From positions 1 through 10,288 of the forward strand of contig CAMODS010000033.1 of NCBI GenBank assembly GCA_946611525.1: DNA of 10,288 nucleotides, in the 5' to 3' direction. The translations under genes were made by a program, and so were the position numbers. Source of the stretch: an uncultured Lachnospiraceae bacterium. Lineage in GTDB: Bacteria > Bacillota > Clostridia > Lachnospirales > Lachnospiraceae. Below the pieces are notes generated by a model, which made no database searches, was not told where the DNA came from, and saw only the letters and a program-made list of their open reading frames with translations. Positions 1 to 5,985 of the stretch are shown here, piece by piece (the first letter of the stretch is position 1; every line of letters starts with the position of its first letter).

Positions 1-1
1 T

Positions 2-1078
2 TACACAAGGCTTGTAAAGAATGCGATAAAACGTGGAATGCCGGTGATCTTGTTTAATGCAGGTCTGCTCATAAAAAACAGCCTGTTAAACTACTCTTTG
101 ATACAGTGCTCGGGAGATGAGGGTATAGCGGTGGTAAATGTCCTCGGATCGGTATGCGGTATGACAGGAGCATTCTTGGGAGGCTTTTCAAATGCACATG
201 CCACACTTTCAAGCCTGTACTACGGTGAGGAGGATCGTGAGGGCTTTTTGGATCTGTTCAGATATGCACGCCGCTATGGACTGATATGTACTGTTTCAAT
301 GATGGCGTGCGCAATGGTGTTTGCAGGTCCATTGGCCGGTGTTTTCTTTACGCCGGATACTTCCATATGGGAGTTGGGAAAAAAGATGTTTATTCTGGGC
401 TTTTTGTATTTGCCCATTAACATGTTTTACAATCTTGTCATAAACTGCTACAAGGTCCAAAACAGGATGCTTTTGACCAACATCCTGTCTTTTGTGGAGA
501 CCGGAGCCATCGGTATACTGGCACTTTTTACCACCCCTTTAATGGGTGCTGACGCGGCATGGCTGGCCAACACCTGGAGCGACATCCTTTGTGTGATAAT
601 AATCTATATTGCTGTATTTGTTTACAAGAAAAAAATAAGCTTTGCGCTTCCCGACTTGATGAAGCTTTCCGATGATTTCGGAGCATCACCTGAGCAGGTT
701 TTTGAAAAGGGTATTATGGATAAAGCTGATGTGACCTCTGCATCTGAAGCTGTGGTGGAGCTTTGCAAAAGATGTAAAGCCGGAAGTAAAAAAGCCTTTT
801 TGTCGGGACTTTGCGTAGAAGAGATGACCAGAAACATAATTGAACACGGTGGCTTTAATGACAAAAACAAAAACATCAGTGTACGTGTGGTCTGCAAAAA
901 AGAGGTGACCATAAGGATACAGGATGACTGTGAAAGATTTGATCCCTGCGAGAGAATGAACCTTTACACTCCTAAAAATCCTGAGGAGAATATCGGACTG
1001 AGAATGGTGGGAAATATCGCCGCGAGTATGGACTACTACAACAACGCAGGGATAAATACCCTGATCATAAAGCTTTGA
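2..1078 (+). CDS. MATE-family membrane protein fused to a C-terminal HATPase (anti-sigma-like) domain, 5' partial
   Basis: The reading frame is open to the window edge, so the N-terminal half is missing; 358 codons are visible. Numbering from the Met at base 38, residues 1 to about 197 are hydrophobic with several membrane segments and resemble the second half of a MATE transporter (AIKRGMPVIL just before and at the Met, then SNAHATLSSLYYGEEDREGF). After a lysine cluster (197-199) comes a soluble domain of about 145 residues. It resembles the HATPase_c_2 family: an N-box EEMTRNIIEH (261-270), a D-box-like DDCERFDP (296-303) and a G-box-like NIGLRMVGNIA (318-328). In the D-box the usual glycine appears to be Cys298. 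MATE proteins export small molecules using ion gradients; HATPase_c_2 domains bind ATP and often act as anti-sigma or serine kinases. The role of the combination is not known to me. The 3' end overlaps the convergent EAL gene by 14 bp. Confidence 0.8.
   Translation, partial: YTRLVKNAIKRGMPVILFNAGLLIKNSLLNYSLIQCSGDEGIAVVNVLGSVCGMTGAFLGGFSNAHATLSSLYYGEEDREGFLDLFRYARRYGLICTVSMMACAMVFAGPLAGVFFTPDTSIWELGKKMFILGFLYLPINMFYNLVINCYKVQNRMLLTNILSFVETGAIGILALFTTPLMGADAAWLANTWSDILCVIIIYIAVFVYKKKISFALPDLMKLSDDFGASPEQVFEKGIMDKADVTSASEAVVELCKRCKAGSKKAFLSGLCVEEMTRNIIEHGGFNDKNKNISVRVVCKKEVTIRIQDDCERFDPCERMNLYTPKNPEENIGLRMVGNIAASMDYYNNAGINTLIIKL
1047..1063 (-). terminator. Weak hairpin just beyond the EAL gene stop
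   Basis: CAGGG (1047-1051) and CCCTG (1059-1063) form a perfect 5-bp stem with a 7-base loop, immediately downstream of the EAL stop on the minus strand. The bases that follow on that strand are only moderately T-rich (GTTGTTGT). The stem lies inside the coding end of the MATE-HATPase gene. It may help end EAL transcription, but the stem is short and there is no clean U-tract. Confidence 0.22.
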
Positions 1079-2960
1079 CTGTTTCCAAAAAGGCATCCAT
1101 TGATATGGGCTTTGAGTAAAAGTAACCCTGCAGATAGTCACAGCCTATCCGCTCCATGGCAACGACCATTTCTTCGTTTTCTATACCCTCGGCGGTTATC
1201 CCAAACCCCATCTGCTTGAAGGCAGAGACCATGGTGGGAAGGATGTTGTCGGGGTTTTTGCTGTAATCCCAAACCAGTTCCCTGTCAATTTTTATATTTA
1301 CAAAAGGACATTTTTTTAGGCGGAGGAGATTGGAGTATCCGGTGCCATAGTCATCCAGCACCAGCTGGAACCCGTTATCCGTCAGGGTGCTCATCTGCTT
1401 TTGCATAAAGGCATCGTCCTCCACCGCCTGCTCGGTGATCTCAAGGTGAAGCTGTGCAGGTGGCACGCCGTATCTGGCAGCTATATCCGAGAATCGGTCG
1501 GACAGGTCGACGCGGATAAACTGAAGAGGAGAAAGATTCACGTTTATCCATTTGATGCCTATGGACATAAGGTCGTTTTCGCTTATAAAACGACAGGTCT
1601 TTTCAAATACCTGCTCGCCAAGCTGGTTGATAAGTCCGCTGCTTTCCGCCATGGGAATGAAAAGGTCCGGAGGGATCATATTGCCATCCTTGTCAAAGAT
1701 GCGTGCCAAAGCTTCCGCGCCGATGATACGCTTTGTTTTAATATCAACAAGAGGCTGGAGATATACGGTTACATTGTCATTTTCTATGGCTGACTCAAAG
1801 CATTCCTTTATGTGAAGTCCGGCTTCAGCTTTATTTATGTCTTCGCTTCTTATCTCTACAGGGATGTTGTCTGCGGTCCTGTCTGCTTTGCTTAAGGAAA
1901 TGGACAAGGCCTCGAGTATTGTATCCGTGGAAGGAACCATATCACGGGGGATATAGAAGGAGTAGTTTGCATCCAGATAAAGCTCTGAACCGTCTAAAAC
2001 CCAGGGCTCTTTAAATCTTTTGTCAATAATGTCGCGTATAGCTTCCGGTGATATGGGTTCCCTAAAGATGATCACAAATCTGCCGCGTAAGAAATAAAAC
2101 ACATATGCCTTTGGAAAACAGTGACGCAAAAACAGGCTTATAAGATATAGTCCGTTGTCCATTGGAACGGGGCCGTAGATCTCGCGCATCTCATTGTAGG
2201 TATGTACCACAAGGCTGAAATAAGTGAGGCTGCGGTCTTTGCCGTGTTCATCCAGATAACGGCGAAGCGCGGTGTCATTGAAAGCGGTACTCTTAAGATC
2301 TAAAAAGAACTCCGGGTTTTCAAAACCCAGATAAGCAACCAGGATGGCCATGAGGCAGAAGGTATCCATTAAAAGAAGGTTGGGAAGAAGCCTTCTGATG
2401 ACGATCCCGCAAAGCAACACAAGATTAAACAGGATCATGGTATACCTGTCTCTTTTGTTTTCCAGCACATCTTTTTTGTAGAGGAAGGAAATAAATGATG
2501 CCGCGATATAAAAAAGGGAGACGTAATAAAGCAGACTATAAAGAGGTCCCGAGTGGTACCCGTCGGAATCTATGTAGTAGATCCAGCCGAAAATCGGTGA
2601 AAGCATGGAAATGACAAGCGAGAAATAAAAAGGGACTCTGCTTATGAAAGCAAGGATACGGTTATCCTTTGGGCTGTATCCCAAAACACTTACCGTGAAG
2701 ATGAAAAACAGATAGGAACGGAAGAAAAAACCCGCAAAAAACAAGGCATTGAAAATGCTCGTAAGAGAAAGCGGAAGCGACTGATAATGGTTGTCTGCCA
2801 GACTCGATATGATGTCAAAAACAATGACAAAGGCCTCTGCCTCAGTAATATGAATAAAAACCCTGTTTCTCCTGATATCAAGATGGGGAAGCATGTAGTA
2901 ATAGATCAGGATAATGGTGAGTATAAGCAGCGTAGGAAATACAAAACTAAAATTCCACAT
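1065..2960 (-). CDS. Membrane-anchored c-di-GMP phosphodiesterase (degenerate GGDEF + EAL)
   Basis: This 631-residue protein likely hydrolyses the second messenger c-di-GMP to pGpG at the membrane. Residues 1 to about 213 hold six or seven hydrophobic segments of no sensor family I recognise. Residues about 225-345 look like a GGDEF fold, but the signature loop reads FLRGRFVIIF (290-299), so it should not make c-di-GMP. The EAL domain (about 385-631) keeps the catalytic set: EAL 416-418, Asn475 in NVNLSP, Glu507 in LEITE, DDYGTGYS 536-543, Lys557 and Asp559 in KIDR, Glu591 and Glu594 in AEGIE, and QGY 611-613. I therefore expect an active phosphodiesterase, perhaps with the dead GGDEF domain as a GTP-binding regulator. 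The ATG start follows GGAGAG by a few bases. The gene is convergent with the MATE-HATPase gene and divergent from the HdeD operon. Confidence 0.93.
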   Translation of the reverse strand: MWNFSFVFPTLLILTIILIYYYMLPHLDIRRNRVFIHITEAEAFVIVFDIISSLADNHYQSLPLSLTSIFNALFFAGFFFRSYLFFIFTVSVLGYSPKDNRILAFISRVPFYFSLVISMLSPIFGWIYYIDSDGYHSGPLYSLLYYVSLFYIAASFISFLYKKDVLENKRDRYTMILFNLVLLCGIVIRRLLPNLLLMDTFCLMAILVAYLGFENPEFFLDLKSTAFNDTALRRYLDEHGKDRSLTYFSLVVHTYNEMREIYGPVPMDNGLYLISLFLRHCFPKAYVFYFLRGRFVIIFREPISPEAIRDIIDKRFKEPWVLDGSELYLDANYSFYIPRDMVPSTDTILEALSISLSKADRTADNIPVEIRSEDINKAEAGLHIKECFESAIENDNVTVYLQPLVDIKTKRIIGAEALARIFDKDGNMIPPDLFIPMAESSGLINQLGEQVFEKTCRFISENDLMSIGIKWINVNLSPLQFIRVDLSDRFSDIAARYGVPPAQLHLEITEQAVEDDAFMQKQMSTLTDNGFQLVLDDYGTGYSNLLRLKKCPFVNIKIDRELVWDYSKNPDNILPTMVSAFKQMGFGITAEGIENEEMVVAMERIGCDYLQGYFYSKPISMDAFLETVKAL

Positions 2961-2995
2961 ATAACTCTCCTATCCGTGTTAAGTTTCTTACTGAG

Positions 2996-3024
2996 ATTAT
3001 AAAGTATGGGGAGTATTATTACAA
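2996..3024 (-). promoter_or_regulatory. Sigma-A-type promoter for the EAL gene
   Basis: Read on the minus strand there is a perfect TATAAT (2996-3001), a 17-base spacer and a TTGTAA -35 box (3019-3024). The start site would fall near 2989, giving a leader of about 28 bases that contains the GGAGAG ribosome site. This is the best conventional promoter in the window, but it is predicted from consensus alone. Confidence 0.6.
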
Positions 3025-3087
3025 CAAGTTTGGGGTTTTTGGTGCATAAACAGGTATAACCGGTATCTTTTCCGTAAATAAAAAAAG

Positions 3088-3096
3088 TGTTAAAAT
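3088..3096 (+). promoter_or_regulatory. Extended -10 promoter for the HdeD-patatin-folD operon
   Basis: TGTTAAAAT (3088-3096) matches the extended -10 pattern TGN-TATAAT with five of six core bases. The region where a -35 box would lie (3068-3073, TTTTCC) is weak, as is common with extended -10 promoters. The start site would be near 3103, about 52 bases before the first gene of the operon. Confidence 0.42.
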
Positions 3097-3101
3097 GATG
3101 T

Positions 3102-3141
3102 CGTTGAAGCAACGGGGTCACAGGACCTTTAAGACAAAAGG
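3102..3141 (+). other. Structured 5' leader with small hairpins
   Basis: Between the predicted start site and the HdeD gene are three short inverted repeats: CGTTG/CAACG (3102-3106 with 3110-3114), GGTC/GACC (3116-3119 with 3124-3127) and CCTTT/AAAGG (3126-3130 with 3137-3141). The second and third share bases and so are alternatives. I do not recognise a known riboswitch. The first stem would sit at the very 5' end of the transcript and could protect it from decay. Confidence 0.3.
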
Positions 3142-3154
3142 CTTGGGGGTGTAA

Positions 3155-3724
3155 ATGGAAAAAACAGTAAGCAGGATATTGCTGATGCTAATAGGGGCTT
3201 TTATGGTAGTCCTGGGCATCGGCACTTTTATAAAACCCGACAGTATAGTTTTGGCGGGAGGCTTTGGCATACTCCTTTATGGCTTTGGTGCCATCCTGCA
3301 CTGGATAGACAGGCGTAGGATAGGACTTGCAAAAAGGATCTCCCTGACTTCGGCCATTGTTACGATTGCCGTGGGGGTAGTGATACTTGTGGGAGGCCAG
3401 ATGGGCTTCATAGCGGTAAGCATCCTGGTACTGATACTTGCACTGTGGCTTATGGTGGCAGGTATCCTGGAGATCATAGGCGCTGTTATCTACAGAAAGG
3501 CCATGACTACCGCAGATCTGGGGGTACAGGCTCCGGGCTCCATAGCTTCCATGATACTCGGGGCGGTGCTTATCGGTGTCGGTTTCTTTTCTATCTTAAA
3601 GCCGCTGTTTGCGGCGGTTACGGTGGGGATACTGATCTCTTTGATCCTGATCGTAACAGGTGTCAGGATGGTGGTATCCGGGATTTACTCCGGAGCGTTG
3701 CTTCGTAGGGAGAAAAAGCTATGA
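3155..3724 (+). CDS. HdeD/DUF308-like six-helix membrane protein
   Basis: The protein has 189 residues and consists almost entirely of about six hydrophobic helices (roughly 7-26, 31-51, 62-82, 84-110, 128-150, 152-178) with short loops and basic ends. The arrangement looks like two repeats of three helices, as in the HdeD/DUF308 family, whose E. coli member is linked to acid resistance; the biochemical role of the family is unclear. The ATG is preceded by GGGGGTG (3145-3151), a ribosome site with one G in place of the usual A. Its stop codon overlaps the patatin start as ATGA (3721-3724), which suggests translational coupling, so the protein may serve the same membrane process as the lipase-like neighbour. 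That link is inferred from position only. Confidence 0.75.
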   Translation: MEKTVSRILLMLIGAFMVVLGIGTFIKPDSIVLAGGFGILLYGFGAILHWIDRRRIGLAKRISLTSAIVTIAVGVVILVGGQMGFIAVSILVLILALWLMVAGILEIIGAVIYRKAMTTADLGVQAPGSIASMILGAVLIGVGFFSILKPLFAAVTVGILISLILIVTGVRMVVSGIYSGALLRREKKL

Positions 3725-5037
3725 AACGTGCAGTGGTTTTAAGCGGAGGCGGTACAAAAGGTGCCTACGAGCTGGGAGTTTGGCGGGCGCTTAGAGAGCT
3801 GTCCGTGGATTTTCAGATAGTCACGGGTACTTCCATCGGTTCCATAAACGGCGCCATGATGGCTGCAGGGGATTTTGAAAAATGTGAGTCCATGTGGCAT
3901 GAGATGACCATGGGAGATCTTATGAGTGAGACCCATACTGCGGCCAGGACCTTAAAGCAGTTTTTTACCGGTGATATCTATGCTACGGATGTATTTGGCA
4001 CTACCATAGTTTCCGGTGGTGTCGACAACTCACCGTTTTATGACTTTATAGAAAAAAATGTGGATGAGGAAAGGATCCGTAAAAGTGACTGCGATTACGG
4101 ACTGGTGACAGTGAGGATCCGCGACAGAAAACCTTTTTGCCTTCCGAAAAGTGAGATTCCCAAGGGACTTTTAAATGATTATGTGATCGCATCCTCTTCG
4201 GTGTATCCGATCTTTCCCATGCATCTGATAGGAGAGGATTATTATATCGACGGTATGTATCATGATAATCTTCCCATCGACCTGGCTGCGTCCATGGGTG
4301 CCGGTGAGTTTGTGGTGGTGGACCTGCATCCGGAGCCACAGCATCCACACTATGCCGGCAGACCTTATGTGACATACATCACGCCAAGTGAGGACCTGGG
4401 TGGCATACTGGAATTTGACAGAAAGAGACTGGAAAAGAATATCGAGATGGGCTACCGCGACGCCATGCGTGCCTTTGGCAGATACAAGGGCTACAGCTAC
4501 TGCTTTTATCCGTCGGGCATTGATGGCTTTGGACCTTCCATCGAGACCTTTAATGAATACTGCGCCCGGGGTGAGGCAGCCATAAATATGAATACAAAAA
4601 GCCGCATTAAGCGTGCGGGTGAGACCCGGAGGATGTTTTCGCTTTTTGAAAAATACGCCAGAGGACGTACTGTTGGCCGTGAAGGTTATTTTTTGAGGGG
4701 CGCTGAGATAGCCGCTGAGATCTGTGGCCTGTCCCGTGAAAAGGTATGGGATTTTGGAGAAATGGTGGATGAGATAGTCCGCGCCGTGGGAAGCAGGGAT
4801 GCATATCCGGATGCAGATTTTTTTGTCCGTTCCGATACCCATCTTAGAAGGGCAACATTGGAACTCAAGAAAAACCATGACAGCAAATATCTCATGGGCT
4901 GTCTGTACCATGCGGCATGGCCGGCGGATATCGATTATGCCCACATGCTTGAGATACTCAGTATCATGCCGTCGGAGCTGGCGGGATCGCTGTTTTTGCT
5001 TTCCGTGGATGAAAAACGGCCCGGGGCCGCTTTATAA
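3721..5037 (+). CDS. Patatin-like phospholipase
   Basis: Patatin-family enzymes are Ser-Asp dyad hydrolases that cleave acyl chains from lipids. Residues 1 to about 200 carry the signature: an oxyanion loop GGGTKG (9-14), the nucleophile motif GTSIG with Ser38, the segment ASSSVYPIFP (157-166) and the acid motif DGM with Asp177. The family usually has Gly or Ala where Met179 stands. The remaining 240 or so residues, rich in charged helical stretches, match no domain I recognise. I see no signal peptide, so action at the inner membrane face or in the cytoplasm is most likely; the lipid substrate is unknown. At 438 residues it is longer than single-domain bacterial patatins of about 300. AGGGAG precedes the ATG by eight bases, and the start overlaps the upstream stop. 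FolD follows after 12 bases. Confidence 0.87.
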   Translation: MKRAVVLSGGGTKGAYELGVWRALRELSVDFQIVTGTSIGSINGAMMAAGDFEKCESMWHEMTMGDLMSETHTAARTLKQFFTGDIYATDVFGTTIVSGGVDNSPFYDFIEKNVDEERIRKSDCDYGLVTVRIRDRKPFCLPKSEIPKGLLNDYVIASSSVYPIFPMHLIGEDYYIDGMYHDNLPIDLAASMGAGEFVVVDLHPEPQHPHYAGRPYVTYITPSEDLGGILEFDRKRLEKNIEMGYRDAMRAFGRYKGYSYCFYPSGIDGFGPSIETFNEYCARGEAAINMNTKSRIKRAGETRRMFSLFEKYARGRTVGREGYFLRGAEIAAEICGLSREKVWDFGEMVDEIVRAVGSRDAYPDADFFVRSDTHLRRATLELKKNHDSKYLMGCLYHAAWPADIDYAHMLEILSIMPSELAGSLFLLSVDEKRPGAAL

Positions 5038-5052
5038 GGAGGTATCATTTTG
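5036..5052 (+). promoter_or_regulatory. Strong ribosome site selecting a TTG start for folD
   Basis: AAGGAGGT (5036-5043) is followed after six bases by a TTG codon (5050-5052). No in-frame ATG occurs until residue 52, which would remove the conserved N-terminal strand, so the TTG start is well supported. The first bases of the ribosome site overlap the TAA stop of the patatin gene, which favours coupled translation. Confidence 0.8.
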
Positions 5053-5883
5053 AAAATACTAAAAGGTATAGAGGCTGCAAGGGCCATAAATGAAGACATA
5101 AAGGAGAACCTGAAAAAGGCGGACAGGATACCGAAGCTTGCCGTCATACGTGTGGGGGAGCGGGAGGACGATATCTCCTATGAGAGGGGCATTCTAAAAA
5201 AAATGGAGACCCTTGGTATAGAAACCGAGGTGCACACCTTTTGGGAGGATATATCAAATGATGATTTCGTCATGGAGTTTGAAAAAATAAACTCCGACTC
5301 CGGAGTGGATGGTATACTTTGCTTCATGCCTCTTCCGCCGCAGATCGATGCTAATAAAATATCTCAGCTTATTGATCCTGCCAAGGATATGGACGGGATA
5401 TCTCCCATCAATCAGGCGAAAATATATGCAGGGGATAAGAGTGGCTTTGCGCCCTGCACTGCCGAGGCAGTGATGGCTATTTTGGATTATTACGATATAG
5501 ATGTAACAGGTAAAAACGTAGCGGTGGTGGGCAGGAGCCTGGTGATCGGCCGCCCTGTCGCCATGATGCTGATGCAAAAGAATGCAACCGTAACCATCTG
5601 CCATACGAAAACACGGGATGTAAAGGCGGAATGCCAAAAGGCGGATATCATAGTTGCGGCAGCAGGTGTGCCAAAGATGATCACAAAAGATTATGTGCCG
5701 GAGGGCGCCACTGTCATTGATGTGGGTATCCATGTGGCATCTGATGGCAGTATGTGCGGTGATGTGGATTATGAGGCAGTTGCAGATCATTGCGAAGCTA
5801 TTACACCGGTTCCCGGGGGAGTGGGTTCCGTCACTACATCGGTTTTGGCAGGACATGTCATGAGAGCATTTAACATGGGATGA
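5050..5883 (+). CDS. folD: Methylenetetrahydrofolate dehydrogenase FolD, cyclohydrolase residues altered
   Basis: FolD oxidises 5,10-methylene-THF to 5,10-methenyl-THF with NAD(P)+, and in most bacteria also hydrolyses the product to 10-formyl-THF. The 277-residue protein has normal length and clear signatures: VDGIL (86-90), KDMDG (112-116), the dinucleotide-binding GRSLVIGRP (161-169), DVGI (224-227) and PVPGGVG (253-259). Aligned by eye with E. coli FolD, the catalytic lysine of YVASK is replaced by Ile48 in YERGI (44-48), and the glutamine of QLPLP by Phe92 in FMPLP (92-96); the Asp at 115 is kept. From memory the YERG form is common among clostridia. It may therefore act mainly as a dehydrogenase, with the FchA-like protein at 8074-8709 supplying the second step. 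It is the last gene of the HdeD-patatin operon; no convincing terminator follows. Confidence 0.93.
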   Translation: MKILKGIEAARAINEDIKENLKKADRIPKLAVIRVGEREDDISYERGILKKMETLGIETEVHTFWEDISNDDFVMEFEKINSDSGVDGILCFMPLPPQIDANKISQLIDPAKDMDGISPINQAKIYAGDKSGFAPCTAEAVMAILDYYDIDVTGKNVAVVGRSLVIGRPVAMMLMQKNATVTICHTKTRDVKAECQKADIIVAAAGVPKMITKDYVPEGATVIDVGIHVASDGSMCGDVDYEAVADHCEAITPVPGGVGSVTTSVLAGHVMRAFNMG

Positions 5884-5893
5884 TAATATTTTG

Positions 5894-5923
5894 TTGTTAA
5901 TACAGAACTAAAAGTGGTAGAAT
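5894..5923 (+). promoter_or_regulatory. Sigma-A-type extended -10 promoter for the MCP-fchA operon
   Basis: TTGTTA (5894-5899), an 18-base spacer and TAGAAT (5918-5923) form a plausible promoter, strengthened by TG at 5915-5916, which makes the -10 box extended. The start site would be near 5930. No sigma-D (flagellar) type sequence was found nearby, although many chemoreceptor genes use one. Confidence 0.45.
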
Positions 5924-5930
5924 AAAACTT

Positions 5931-5948
5931 GTATCCTTTTTGGGATAC
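5931..5948 (+). other. 5'-end hairpin in the MCP leader
   Basis: GTATCC (5931-5936) and GGATAC (5943-5948) form a perfect 6-bp stem with a 6-base loop containing five T's. It lies at the predicted first base of the transcript and about 38 bases before the MCP start codon. No T-run follows, so it is unlikely to be a terminator for folD; a 5' stabilising stem is the more likely role. Confidence 0.35.
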
Positions 5949-5985
5949 CGGGACAGTTGTTGATCAGACTTAATAGGGGGTGCAA

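Noticed and set aside
686..1141. 151-codon minus-strand frame across the MATE-HATPase 3' end
   Set aside because: Both sense genes here show family motifs; this frame overlaps both and looks like a shadow.
3097..3154. Possible riboswitch (c-di-GMP, ZTP or THF type) before the HdeD-folD operon
   Set aside because: Only short, partly competing stems are visible and none of the conserved core sequences of those classes could be found.
4171..4944. 257-codon open frame on the minus strand across the patatin gene
   Set aside because: The patatin frame has clear catalytic motifs and operon spacing; the antisense frame has no motif or ribosome site.
5854..5900. Terminator at the end of folD (CATGT/ACATG repeat followed by a T-rich stretch)
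   Set aside because: The stem is only five mostly weak pairs with a 14-base loop and the T-rich stretch is interrupted, so read-through into the MCP gene remains possible.
5884..5930. Sigma-D (flagellar) promoter for the MCP gene
   Set aside because: No TAAA with a suitably spaced GCCGATAT-like box was found; the sigma-A extended -10 box fits better.
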